Below, in pieces: positions 1-8,629 of a DNA stretch of 64,000 bases (its first letter is position 1; every line of letters starts with the position of its first letter). The notes beneath the pieces were generated by a model. The model saw only the letters and a program-made list of their open reading frames with translations. It searched no databases and was not told the origin of the DNA. The translations under genes were made by a program, and so were the position numbers. The DNA is from Bradyrhizobium sp. 164 (GTDB lineage Bacteria; Pseudomonadota; Alphaproteobacteria; Rhizobiales; Xanthobacteraceae): NCBI RefSeq assembly GCF_023073715.1, contig NZ_JADPKA010000026.1, positions 248,001 to 312,000 of the forward strand. The letters are read 5' to 3'.

Positions 1-997
1 CAGCGGGCGGGAGCGTATAAGATGCCGCGCCGGTCGGGCAGGCGGCGGCGCATTGGCCGCAGCCCGCGCAGATGTTCGGGTCAATTGCGACATGATCGCC
101 GACGGGCGTGATCGCTCCAGTGGGGCAGAGATCGAGGCACCGCCGGCACCCCGTGCGCTTCGAACGCGAATGGGCGCAAAGAGCGGGCGTGACGTCGACA
201 TATTTCGGCTTGTCGAAGCTGCCGACGAGGTCTCGCGCGGTCAGCACGGCGCGAAGCACGGCGGCGGGATCGCTCGGATCGGCGCGCAGATAGCCGTCGC
301 GTAACGCGTGGGCAGGAAACAATGGCATCCCACCGGAAATGTCGAGCACGATATCGCAGCGCGAGGTCACCCCACTTCGCGGTGCGTCCAGCACGAAGCG
401 ATCGCGCGAAGAAGGGCGGGGGCGCGCGTAATCGTCGATCGCAAGCTCGAACGCTCCGAAATGTCCCTTTGCGGAGCGGATCGTGCCCTTCACGATCGGG
501 AAGACCGTTGCAGCGGGCGGCACGATCTCGTCGAGCTGCTTCAGCATCACCGTCACGTCGAGGTGATCGGCAAGCAGGCGGCCGGCTTCAATCGCGGCCT
601 CATCGCGCCCGTAGGTCAGGACCACGCCCTCGCTCGACAAAGTGACGAGCGGATAGTCCGGCGCTGGGATGGAGGCGGAAGCGAGCAGGGCAGCCATTTT
701 CGCGCCGGCGCGCGCGCCATCTCGCGACCAGCCGGCCGTTTCGCGGATGTTGACGAAGCTGATCGCATCAGGCCGCTCGCCGGCCTCCTCAGTGAACTGC
801 GCGGCCTGCTGCGTGCAGGCGACCGTCAATGCGCCGCCAGCGGCCGCTGCGCTGCGGAAGTGATCGAGCTCGGCGCCGCAGAGATGATGAAAGCTTTTGA
901 TTTCGCAGTTGGGACATCCGCGCTGAATCGCGGCCGCGTCGAGACGCATCGTGTCTTCGCACGAGCAGATCAGGACGGTCTTGGATGGCTGCTCCAG
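1..997 (-). CDS. 4Fe-4S ferredoxin-like protein of the formate dehydrogenase locus (partial, 3' end off window)
   Basis: Reading leftward the protein begins near a conserved CSCEDTM stretch, continues through a long central region, and ends in the window with two ferredoxin-type cysteine clusters (CRRCLDLCPTG and CAGCGQCAAACPTG), so it binds 4Fe-4S clusters and probably passes electrons in the cytoplasm. The start is uncertain. The frame is open upstream of the first ATG (949), the conserved CSCEDTM motif lies at about that ATG, and a GGAGG sits 7-8 bases before a CTG at 997, so a non-ATG start near 997 is likely. It is divergent from the formate dehydrogenase accessory genes, consistent with a role in that enzyme's maturation or electron supply; that role is inference. 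The C-terminus is missing because the window ends. Confidence 0.8.
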   Translation of the reverse strand, partial: MEQPSKTVLICSCEDTMRLDAAAIQRGCPNCEIKSFHHLCGAELDHFRSAAAAGGALTVACTQQAAQFTEEAGERPDAISFVNIRETAGWSRDGARAGAKMAALLASASIPAPDYPLVTLSSEGVVLTYGRDEAAIEAGRLLADHLDVTVMLKQLDEIVPPAATVFPIVKGTIRSAKGHFGAFELAIDDYARPRPSSRDRFVLDAPRSGVTSRCDIVLDISGGMPLFPAHALRDGYLRADPSDPAAVLRAVLTARDLVGSFDKPKYVDVTPALCAHSRSKRTGCRRCLDLCPTGAITPVGDHVAIDPNICAGCGQCAAACPTGAASYTLPPA

Positions 998-1131
998 GTT
1001 AACCCCTCCGCCAATCCGGCACCGACGACGGACTCGCGCCGGCCCTTCGCCTCGTATAGAACTTATCCATCGGGAAGAAAAGGAAAGCGGAGGACGGCCT
1101 GCCGTCGATCCCAGTCAGCCACGTTTCCCTG

Positions 1132-1854
1132 GTGGAACCGATCCACCTGCCGCCGCCGTTCACATTGGTGCGGCTGCGCGAGAGTGGCGACGCTTTTGCC
1201 CACGCATGCCGCATTGCACCGGAGAGCGGCGCCGGAACGCTCGTCTATGTCGGCCGCTTTGATCTGGCGGAGTTCGCCGTGGTGCTGGAGCCAGCCGAGC
1301 CCTTACGTACGGCGCGGCGCGCGTTCTACGCCGGCATGGTCGCCCTCACCGATGCCTTGCGTGCCTACGCACCGCCGAGCAAGCCGATCACGATCGTTTG
1401 GCCCGACGCCGTCAGGATCGATGGGGGGCTGGTGGGCGGTGGGCGGATGGGATGGCCTCCTGAGGCTGACGAGGACGCGTCGCCACCATGGATGGTTTTC
1501 GGCGCGATGATCCGGACGGTTGCCATGAACGAGGACGAGCGGGGTGTTCACCCGCTCGCTTCGGCGCTCGAACAGGAAGGCTTTGGCGAGGCTGGTGCGG
1601 TGCAGATCACGGAGAGCTTTGCTCGGCACCTGATGCTGGCATTCGATGATTGGCAGGCGGGCGGTTTTGAGGGCGTGGCGCGAGAATATCTTTCCCGCAT
1701 GCCCCGCGAACGGCAGACCGTTCTGCGCATCGACGATCGCGGCCATCTTCTCACGCGCCGGGTTGGGGCGGGCGAGATTGAACGTGGCGACCTCGTGCGG
1801 GCGCTGGCGACGCCTTCGTGGCTCGATCCGGCGCTCGGAGGGCCGCGGCTGTGA
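1132..1854 (+). CDS. Biotin/lipoate A/B protein ligase family protein
   Basis: A 240-residue protein starting at GTG, resembling the lipoate/biotin ligase fold family found beside formate dehydrogenase genes in Bradyrhizobium relatives. Visible features are a glycine-rich segment (GGLVGGGRMGWP, about residues 98-109) where family members bind substrate, and a C-terminal extension. The substrate is unknown; the family normally attaches lipoyl or biotinyl groups to lysine, but no acceptor protein is encoded nearby. Its stop overlaps the next gene's GTG, so the two are translationally coupled. Membership is recognised from overall sequence feel and context rather than from a decisive catalytic motif. 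Confidence 0.7.
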   Translation: MEPIHLPPPFTLVRLRESGDAFAHACRIAPESGAGTLVYVGRFDLAEFAVVLEPAEPLRTARRAFYAGMVALTDALRAYAPPSKPITIVWPDAVRIDGGLVGGGRMGWPPEADEDASPPWMVFGAMIRTVAMNEDERGVHPLASALEQEGFGEAGAVQITESFARHLMLAFDDWQAGGFEGVAREYLSRMPRERQTVLRIDDRGHLLTRRVGAGEIERGDLVRALATPSWLDPALGGPRL

Positions 1855-2390
1855 AGCTCCTGCGTACCATCGCGCTCGATCCCTCCGACACCTTCGTGTT
1901 CGATGTGGCGGCGGAGCCGGGTGAATGGGCCGTCTCCGGTGCTTTCCGCTTCTGGGATTGCGACGGTGCGAAGCTCGAGGGCAAGGCGCGCGCGGCGTTT
2001 CGCGGCGGGTTCCTCGGGGTGCAATCCTGGGGCTGGTCGACGCTGGCGCAGATCGTTCCGGCGACCGAGGACGATTACCGCAGCCTGATCGATCTCCTTG
2101 CAAGGCAACTCATCGATCGTTTCGGTGCGCCGGACATGGCCACAGCAATGACGGCCGCGGAAGAAGAGGTGGCGTTCTCGCAATCGCTGTGCAGTCATCC
2201 GATCAGCTCCCTTATTGCGGTGCACCGGACTTCAATTTACGGCGAAGTCCGCGAGTCCTTCCGCCGACTGAAGCTCCGCGTAGGGCAGGGGCACAGCAAG
2301 GCGTTCTCGTTCATGGAAGTGGAGGACGACGTCCAGCCTGACGGCGACGTCAGGCTTGCGGATCTGGGCCGGGAGCCGACCGTCAGATGA
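1851..2390 (+). CDS. Conserved protein of unknown function (DUF6505-like)
   Basis: A 179-residue protein beginning VKLLRTIALDPSDTFVF. I chose GTG 1851 because it overlaps the preceding stop; an upstream in-frame start would run far into the previous gene. No catalytic motif, signal peptide or membrane segment is visible. It is rich in aromatic residues (GEWAVSGAFRFWD, QSWGWSTL). It is the second gene of the formate dehydrogenase accessory operon and its stop overlaps the next ATG. The family number is from memory and less certain than the gene itself. A maturation role is inferred only from position. Confidence 0.75.
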   Translation: MKLLRTIALDPSDTFVFDVAAEPGEWAVSGAFRFWDCDGAKLEGKARAAFRGGFLGVQSWGWSTLAQIVPATEDDYRSLIDLLARQLIDRFGAPDMATAMTAAEEEVAFSQSLCSHPISSLIAVHRTSIYGEVRESFRRLKLRVGQGHSKAFSFMEVEDDVQPDGDVRLADLGREPTVR

Positions 2391-3394
2391 ACGATTTCTG
2401 GATCGCCTGCGGCCATCATCTGCTCGATCGCGACGAGGGCGGTGGGCTGTGCGTCACCGACGAATTCCTCAAAGCCTATTTTGCCCGTCCCGAGCTGATG
2501 CCGCCCGACGATGCGTGTCCGGTCGAACGCCGGTTGCACCGCGAGCTGCTCGCCGATCCGCGTCAGGGGGTCGGCGCCGACGAAATTGCCGGAATTTCCG
2601 ACGCCGACGCCCGGGAGAACTGGCGGTTCGTGCTGGCGTTTCGCGATCTCCTGTTGCGGCATCCGACGCTCGAAGCGGCCTATCTTGCATCGCTGCGATC
2701 AGGCGCGAACGACCTGCCGCCGCTGTTCGTCAATCAGCTGGTACATGTCATCCTGCGCAACGCGCTCGATGGCTGCGACGACCCCTTTGTGCTCCGCGCG
2801 GCCGAGCTATTCTTCCGGGTTCAGCGGATCCTGCCGCATGAGCAAGCCCTGCTGCTCGGCGACGAGGAGATCGTCGGCGGCCGGAGCCCGACCCCGGTGC
2901 TCTCCCTGATGTCGATGCTGGGCGCCACCAACGAGGCGATGCTCGATATATTGAGCGAAGAGAATGTCGAGGCCTATTGGCAGCGCAGCGACCAATTCGA
3001 CATGGCCCTTGATCTCACGGCCGGCGGACGCGGACCAACTGCGCTGGCGCAGGCGATGATGCGCTGGGTCTCTCATCTGCTCGGCATCGAGGTCACGATC
3101 GAGCCGCTGCGCGCGCTGCAGGACGCAAAGCTCACCTGGTATGTCGGGCTCGATACCGAGGCCACCAGGCTTGGCGACCGTCTGTGGCAAGGCGAAGACG
3201 TCGACGAGCGCGACGCCGACCGGGTGCTTGCACTGTTCCGGCTGATTTTTGCGGATTCGAGCCGCGCGCACGACGACGTCCGGGACGAGCCCGTCTACCT
3301 GATCCTGTCCATGACGGCGGATCAGAAGCTCCGGATGAAGCCACAAAATCTGCTGACCGGCCTTCCCGTGAAGCGCCTGGAGATGTTCACATGA
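2387..3394 (+). CDS. Conserved protein of unknown function (DUF6352-like)
   Basis: A 335-residue soluble protein beginning MNDFWIACGHHLLDRD. It overlaps both neighbours by four bases, in one translationally coupled operon. A central HEQALLLGDEEIVGG stretch and a following leucine-rich helical region are visible, but no catalytic signature. Homologues sit with the same accessory genes in other Rhizobiales by my recollection. No function is assigned; a part in formate dehydrogenase assembly is inference from gene order. Confidence 0.78.
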   Translation: MNDFWIACGHHLLDRDEGGGLCVTDEFLKAYFARPELMPPDDACPVERRLHRELLADPRQGVGADEIAGISDADARENWRFVLAFRDLLLRHPTLEAAYLASLRSGANDLPPLFVNQLVHVILRNALDGCDDPFVLRAAELFFRVQRILPHEQALLLGDEEIVGGRSPTPVLSLMSMLGATNEAMLDILSEENVEAYWQRSDQFDMALDLTAGGRGPTALAQAMMRWVSHLLGIEVTIEPLRALQDAKLTWYVGLDTEATRLGDRLWQGEDVDERDADRVLALFRLIFADSSRAHDDVRDEPVYLILSMTADQKLRMKPQNLLTGLPVKRLEMFT

Positions 3395-3906
3395 GCCCCG
3401 CGGCATCGCCACTCGCATCCATCTCCGTCGGCGTCGTCGTCGAGCGGCGCAAGGCTGCCTCGCCCTGGGTTGACTTCGTCTGGCGCGGAATTGCTGTCCT
3501 GCCGGACGAGCCGGCGACACAACCCTGGACCGTGCTTCGCGAGCAGGATGGCACAGCCCTGTTCTATGCCGGAAGCGCGACCGTGGATCTCTATCCGTCC
3601 GAGACGGCGCGCTATCGCGATAATCTCGCCTCCGGCAATCCGAGCATCTGGACTGTGCTGTCGCCCTCGGAAGGCGCCTGGCCCTATGCCGTGACTGCGG
3701 TTACCGCTGACCCCGCGGAGGGCGAGGGCTTTACCGAAGCCGCCGATAATCTGGTCGAGGCCGTGCCGATGCCGGAGGTGCTGCGCGAAGTAATTGAAAG
3801 GTTCGTGGTCGAGCACCATGTCGAGCGGGAGTTCGTCAAGCGCAAGCGGCGCCGCGCTGATCCGGAGGCGCTGGCGCGGCGCGAACATGAAGGCGGACAG
3901 GAATGA
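3391..3906 (+). CDS. DUF3305 domain-containing protein
   Basis: A 171-residue protein; ATG 3391 overlaps the previous stop. The N-terminal two thirds match the DUF3305 pattern (a VVVERRKAASPWVDFVWR segment near residues 13-30, then a YPSETARYRDNL segment). The C-terminal tail is strongly basic (KRKRRRADPEALARRE). DUF3305 and DUF3306 genes are typically paired beside molybdenum formate dehydrogenase genes, as here. The biochemical role is not known. Its stop overlaps the DUF3306 start by four bases. Confidence 0.85.
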   Translation: MSPAASPLASISVGVVVERRKAASPWVDFVWRGIAVLPDEPATQPWTVLREQDGTALFYAGSATVDLYPSETARYRDNLASGNPSIWTVLSPSEGAWPYAVTAVTADPAEGEGFTEAADNLVEAVPMPEVLREVIERFVVEHHVEREFVKRKRRRADPEALARREHEGGQE

Positions 3907-4526
3907 CTGAGGAGGAGTTCCTTGCACGCTGGTCCCGCCGTAAGCGCGAGGCGCAAGCGGAGCCGGCGGAGCCTGCCCGGGCGCAGCCCACGCCCCCGCC
4001 TGCGGCAAAGCAGGATGAGAGCGAGTTCGATCTCTCGACCCTGCCGTCGATCGACGAGATCAACGCTGCGACCGACATCACCGCCTTCCTGCGCAAGGGT
4101 ATTCCACAGGAGTTGAGCCGTGCGGCTCTTCGCCGCGCGTGGGCAACCGACCCCGCCATTCGCGACTTTGTCGGGCTTGCGGAGAACGCATGGGACTTCA
4201 ACGACCCGACCGCGATGCCGGGTTTTGGCCCGCTGGATTGCTCGTCGGAACAGCTGGCGGCGCTCGTCGAGCGCATCGTGGGCGGCGTGCGTGAGGCGGT
4301 GCAGTCTCTCCCCGAGGCGTCGATTGAAACAGCGGATTCTTCGGCGGAATTGCATCAAGCCGATGCGGCGGGCGCGCCGGATATTGTGCGGACAGCAGGC
4401 GCCACGGAACGTCCGGCAATCTCTGTTGCGGTGCAACCGTCAGTGGCGGAGAGATCTGCGGATTTCGCTGAGCCCCTCAGGCACCGTATTCACGGTGGCG
4501 CACTGCCGCGCGAGCAGCACGACTAA
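3903..4526 (+). CDS. DUF3306 domain-containing protein
   Basis: A 207-residue protein beginning MTEEEFLARWSRRKRE, the usual start of DUF3306 members. A proline/alanine-rich linker is followed by the conserved core (FDLSTLPSIDEINAATDITAFL, then LRRAWATDPAIRDF and the WDFNDP motif, about residues 40-105). The C-terminus is low-complexity and poorly conserved. It is the last gene of the tightly coupled accessory group; 118 bases and a small hairpin separate it from the HTH-TorD gene. Function unknown, probably tied to formate dehydrogenase through its DUF3305 partner. Confidence 0.85.
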   Translation: MTEEEFLARWSRRKREAQAEPAEPARAQPTPPPAAKQDESEFDLSTLPSIDEINAATDITAFLRKGIPQELSRAALRRAWATDPAIRDFVGLAENAWDFNDPTAMPGFGPLDCSSEQLAALVERIVGGVREAVQSLPEASIETADSSAELHQADAAGAPDIVRTAGATERPAISVAVQPSVAERSADFAEPLRHRIHGGALPREQHD

Positions 4527-4545
4527 AGGCTATAGGTTCATATGG

Positions 4546-4565
4546 ACGGATGATTGACCATCCGT
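4546..4565. promoter_or_regulatory. Inverted repeat upstream of the HTH-TorD gene
   Basis: ACGGATG and CATCCGT form a perfect 7-bp inverted repeat with a 6-base spacer, 80-99 bases before the GTG start of the HTH-TorD gene. It has no T-run, so it looks more like an operator than a terminator. An attractive but untested reading is that the HTH domain of the next gene binds it. Confidence 0.4.
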
Positions 4566-4644
4566 GGAACCGGGACTACGATTTCGTTAGAACACTGTTA
4601 CAAAAGCAGTAATCAAGCAGACGGGACTCGGATGGGAGGTCCAC

Positions 4645-5424
4645 GTGCGGGATGACGGGCTTGATCGCGCAATCGATGCCGCAGGCGGCATTGCTCAGCT
4701 TGCGCGCAAAATCGGCATCAGCCAGCCTTCGGTCTCGAACTGGACCCGGGTGCCAGCACAACGGGTGGTTGCAGTTGAAACGGCCACCGGTATTCCACGC
4801 AACGATTTGCGGCCCGATCTCTACAGCGAAAAAGCCGTCCCAGCGGGGCTCATCGATCCCGTCGATGCTGCGCGCGCGCAAGAATACGCGTTGCTAGCAA
4901 CCTTGCTGTCCGCGCCGCCGTCGAAACGACTGCTCGAGCAGCTCTCGGCATTGAGTGGTGACGCCACGCCGCTCGGCCGCGCGCATGCGGCGCTCGCCGA
5001 CGTCGCCTCAAGCGCAGTCGCGGCTAAGGTCGAGCGCGAATATTTCGATTTGTTCGTGGGGCTCGGTCGCGGCGAATTGCTGCCTTACGCCTCCTACTAT
5101 CTCACCGGCTTTCTCAACGAACGGCCGCTATCGCGCCTGCGTGGGGACCTGACGACGCTCGGCGTCGAGCGTGTTGCCAACAATTCCGAACCCGAGGACC
5201 ACGCCGCCATCATTTGCGAGATCATGTCCGGCCTTGCCGGCGGACACTTCGGTGCCTCGCCAGAGGCACAGCGCGCCTTCTTCGAGAAACATGTGTCGCC
5301 GTGGCTGGGGCGACTATTCGCAGACATGGAGGGCGCCGGGAACGCCCGCTTCTATCGGGCCGTCGGCGCGCTCGGTCGCACCTTTATCGAGATCGAGACG
5401 GAAGCATTCACATTCGCCAACTGA
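4645..5424 (+). CDS. Helix-turn-helix / TorD-family chaperone fusion protein
   Basis: A 259-residue protein with two parts. Residues about 5-58 form a Cro/YdaS-like helix-turn-helix (AIDAAGGIAQLARKIGIS, then QPSVSNWTRVP). Residues about 75-255 match the TorD/DmsD molybdoenzyme chaperone family (YFDLFVGLGRGELLPYASYY, a conserved E-P/D-H segment EPEDHAAIICEIM, and an FFEKHVSPWLGRLF motif). TorD proteins bind the Tat signal of a molybdoenzyme and guard cofactor insertion; the Tat-bearing FdhA lies two genes downstream. GTG 4645 is preceded by GGGAGG at a good distance. The added DNA-binding domain suggests the chaperone may also report FdhA folding state to transcription; that is inference. Confidence 0.88.
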   Translation: MRDDGLDRAIDAAGGIAQLARKIGISQPSVSNWTRVPAQRVVAVETATGIPRNDLRPDLYSEKAVPAGLIDPVDAARAQEYALLATLLSAPPSKRLLEQLSALSGDATPLGRAHAALADVASSAVAAKVEREYFDLFVGLGRGELLPYASYYLTGFLNERPLSRLRGDLTTLGVERVANNSEPEDHAAIICEIMSGLAGGHFGASPEAQRAFFEKHVSPWLGRLFADMEGAGNARFYRAVGALGRTFIEIETEAFTFAN

Positions 5425-5453
5425 CCGGCACGCGCAGGTCCAGGAGAGATGCG

Positions 5454-5672
5454 ATGAGTGAAGACAAGAAGACCACAGTGGGACGCCGCGACTTCCTGCG
5501 CAAGGTCAGCATCGGCACGGTCGGTGTCGGTGCGACACTCGCGACACCGTTGGTCGGGTCGGCGCAGGCCGACGGTGAGACCAACGATGAGAAGCGCAAG
5601 GCGCGCTACCAGGAGTCCGACCACGTCAAGGCGTTCTACCGCGTCAATCGTTATCCGGCCAAGGGAGGCTGA
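5454..5672 (+). CDS. Small Tat-targeted protein of the formate dehydrogenase operon
   Basis: A 72-residue protein with a twin-arginine motif (GRRDFLRKV, residues 10-18), a short hydrophobic stretch and a charged tail ending YRVNRYPAKGG. Small proteins like this precede the large subunit in many alpha- and epsilonproteobacterial formate dehydrogenase operons. The role is unknown; it may be exported with or help export FdhA. Two bases separate its stop from the fdhA GTG, and the fdhA ribosome-binding site (AAGGGAGG) lies inside its coding end. Confidence 0.85.
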   Translation: MSEDKKTTVGRRDFLRKVSIGTVGVGATLATPLVGSAQADGETNDEKRKARYQESDHVKAFYRVNRYPAKGG

Positions 5673-5674
5673 CC

Positions 5675-8617
5675 GTGCTGATCAAGCGAACACACCAGCA
5701 TTCCCCGGGCCACGGCTCCGTTGTCGAGTCCCTTGCGGGCCAGGCCGGCGGTCTCGACCGCCGCAGCTTCTTGCGCAAATCCGGGCTTGCCGGCGGTGCG
5801 CTTGCCGCGCTCGGCGCCCTGCCGGTCGGCAGCGTGCGCAAAGCGGAAGCCGCAATGGCTGGTCCGCTCACCGCAGGCGCGACCATCCGCAAGAACATCT
5901 GCACGCATTGCTCCGTTGGCTGCACGGTGACGGCCGAGGTCTTGAACGGCGTATGGATCGGCCAGGAGCCGAGCTGGGATTCGCCGATCAATCGCGGCTC
6001 GCATTGTGCCAAGGGCGCCTCGGTACGTGAACTCGTACACAGCGAGCGGCGGCTGCGCTATCCGATGAAGCTGGTAAATGGTCAGTGGACCCGCGTCTCC
6101 TGGGATACCGCGATCAATGAGATCGGTGACAAACTTCAAGCTGTACGCGAGAAGTCGGGCCCCGATTCCGTCTATTGGCTCGGCTCGGCCAAGATGACCA
6201 ACGAAGGCGCCTATCTGTTCCGCAAGCTCGGTGCGTTCTGGGGGACCAACAATACCGATCATCAGGCTCGCATCTGCCATTCGACTACCGTGACCGGCGT
6301 CGCCAATACCTGGGGCTACGGCGCGATGACCAACAGCTACAATGATATTCGCAACGCAAAGACACAGGTCATCTTGGGCGGCAATCCGGCCGAAGCGCAT
6401 CCCGTGTCGCTGCAACATCTGCTCGAGGGCAAGGAGCTGCAAAAGGCCAACTTTATCGTCATCGATCCGCGCCTGACGCGTACGGCGGCCCACGCGACGG
6501 AATATGTGCGGATGCGCCCGGGCACCGACATTCCGGTGCTCTACGGCATGATGTGGCACATTCTCCAGAATGGCTGGGAGGACAAGGAATTCATCCAGCA
6601 GCGCGTTTACGGTTTCGACGACATCAAGAAAGAAGTTGAGAAGTGGCCTCCGGAAGAAGTCGAGCGCGTCACCGGCATTCCCGGCGAGCAGCTCAAGCGC
6701 GTCGCCAAGATGTTCGCCACCGAGAAGCCGGCAACCCTCATCTGGGCCATGGGCCAGACCCAGAAGACCGTCGGCACCGCCAACGTCCGCGCGAGTTGCA
6801 TTGCCCTCCTGATGACCGGCAATGTCGGGAAAGCCGGCGCGGGCGCCAACATCTTCCGTGGCCATGACAACGTGCAGGGCGCGACCGATGTCGGGCTCGA
6901 TATCGTCACGCTGCCGTTCTATTACGGGCTCGCCGAAGGCGCCTGGAAGCATTGGTCGCGGGTTTGGGAGGTCGACTATGACTTCCTGAAGTCCCGCTTC
7001 GACTCCAAGCAGATCATGGAAACCCCGGGCATTCCGCTGACCCGCTGGTTCGAGGCAGTGACATTGCCCAAGGATCAGGTCGCTCAGAAAGACAATGTGA
7101 AGGCGGTGTTCGTGCAGGGACACGCCTCCAACAGCATCACCCGCATTCCTGAGTCCCTGAATGGTCTGAAGGCTCTCGAGCTGCTCGTCATTGCCGACCC
7201 GCATCCGACGACCTGGGCCTCGCTCTCCGTCGAGGCGGGCCGCAAGGATGGCGTCTACATTCTGCCGGTCGCTACGCAATTCGAATGCAAGGGGTCGCGC
7301 GTCGCCTCCAACCGCTCGCTGCAATGGGGCGAGCAGATCGTGAAGCCGATCTTTGAATCGAAGGATGATCTCGAGGTCATCTATCTGATGGCGAAGAAGC
7401 TCGGCTTCGCTGACCAGATGTTCAAGAAGATCAAGGTCGAAAACAATCTTCCTGAAGCCGAGGATGTGCTGCGCGAGATGAACCGCGGCAGCTGGTCGAC
7501 TGGCTATTGCGGGCAATCGCCCGAGCGCCTCAAGGCGCACATGAAGAACCAGGCCAAGTTCGATATGCTGAGCATGCGGGCACCGAAGGACGATCCCGAG
7601 GTCGGCGGCGATTATTATGGCCTGCCCTGGCCGTGCTGGGGATCGCCTGAGGTCAAGCATCCCGGCACGCCGCTGCTCTACAACACCAATTTGAATGTGA
7701 TGGACGGCGGTGGCACGTTCCGGCCACGGTTCGGCGTCGAGCGCGAGGAGAAGCTGCCGGACGGCACGACGCGGAAGGTGAGCTTGCTCGCGGACGGCTC
7801 GTACTCGTTGGGGTCGGGAATTCAGGACGGCTATCCGGAGTTCACGCTGGCGAGCTTGAAGAAGCTCGGCTGGGACTCCGAGCTCACCGAAGCGGAAATG
7901 GCCGTGATCAACAAGATCAATCCGGCCAATCCGGACACGGTGTCGTGGGCGCTCGACCTGTCGGGAGGCATCCAGCGCGTGGCGCTGGCGCATGGCTGCG
8001 TTCCCTATGGCAACGGCAAGGCGCGCATGAATGCCTTCGGCTTGCCCGATCCTATCCCTGTTCACCGCGAGCCGATCTACACGCCGCGCGTCGACCTCGT
8101 CGCTAAATATCCGACGCTGCCCGATGCCAAGCAGTTCCGAATGCCGAATATCGGTTTTTCCGTGCAGAAGGCAGCGGTGGAGAAGGGAATTGCAAAACAG
8201 TTCCCGCTCATCCTGTCGTCCGGCCGTCTGGTCGAATATGAGGGCGGCGGCGAGGAGACGCGCACGAACCCGTGGCTTGCCGAATTGCAGCAAGACATGT
8301 TCATTGAGATCAACCCTGCCGATGCCGCCGAGCGCGGTGTCAAGGACGGTGGCTGGGTGTGGGTCACGGGTGCAGAGAACAATTCCCGGGCGAAGATGAA
8401 GGCGCTCGTTACCGAGCGCGTCGGCAAGGGCGTCGCCTGGATGCCATTCCACTTCGGCGGCTGGCTCGCGGGCAAGGATCTTCGCGGCAATTACCCGAAG
8501 GGCACCGACCCGATCGTGCTCGGCGAAAGCGCCAACACGATCACTACCTACGGATACGACCCCGCGACGGGCATGCAGGAGCCCAAGGTCACTCTCTGCC
8601 AAATCGCGGCGGTTTAG
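5675..8617 (+). CDS. fdhA: Formate dehydrogenase, catalytic (alpha) subunit
   Basis: A 980-residue molybdopterin oxidoreductase that oxidises formate to CO2. It has a Tat signal (RRSFLRK, residues 29-35), the N-terminal 4Fe-4S ligand set C76-x2-C79-x3-C83-x27-C111, and a cysteine at 201 in ARICHST where other family members carry selenocysteine or cysteine as the metal ligand, so this is the Cys form. The Tat signal places the enzyme on the periplasmic side. The start is GTG with a strong AAGGGAGG upstream. It is followed 12 bases later by the Fe-S subunit and then cytochrome b, giving an FdhABC complex feeding electrons to quinone. Mo versus W cannot be told from sequence. Confidence 0.97.
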   Translation: MLIKRTHQHSPGHGSVVESLAGQAGGLDRRSFLRKSGLAGGALAALGALPVGSVRKAEAAMAGPLTAGATIRKNICTHCSVGCTVTAEVLNGVWIGQEPSWDSPINRGSHCAKGASVRELVHSERRLRYPMKLVNGQWTRVSWDTAINEIGDKLQAVREKSGPDSVYWLGSAKMTNEGAYLFRKLGAFWGTNNTDHQARICHSTTVTGVANTWGYGAMTNSYNDIRNAKTQVILGGNPAEAHPVSLQHLLEGKELQKANFIVIDPRLTRTAAHATEYVRMRPGTDIPVLYGMMWHILQNGWEDKEFIQQRVYGFDDIKKEVEKWPPEEVERVTGIPGEQLKRVAKMFATEKPATLIWAMGQTQKTVGTANVRASCIALLMTGNVGKAGAGANIFRGHDNVQGATDVGLDIVTLPFYYGLAEGAWKHWSRVWEVDYDFLKSRFDSKQIMETPGIPLTRWFEAVTLPKDQVAQKDNVKAVFVQGHASNSITRIPESLNGLKALELLVIADPHPTTWASLSVEAGRKDGVYILPVATQFECKGSRVASNRSLQWGEQIVKPIFESKDDLEVIYLMAKKLGFADQMFKKIKVENNLPEAEDVLREMNRGSWSTGYCGQSPERLKAHMKNQAKFDMLSMRAPKDDPEVGGDYYGLPWPCWGSPEVKHPGTPLLYNTNLNVMDGGGTFRPRFGVEREEKLPDGTTRKVSLLADGSYSLGSGIQDGYPEFTLASLKKLGWDSELTEAEMAVINKINPANPDTVSWALDLSGGIQRVALAHGCVPYGNGKARMNAFGLPDPIPVHREPIYTPRVDLVAKYPTLPDAKQFRMPNIGFSVQKAAVEKGIAKQFPLILSSGRLVEYEGGGEETRTNPWLAELQQDMFIEINPADAAERGVKDGGWVWVTGAENNSRAKMKALVTERVGKGVAWMPFHFGGWLAGKDLRGNYPKGTDPIVLGESANTITTYGYDPATGMQEPKVTLCQIAAV

Positions 8618-8629
8618 GGAGTAACGACG

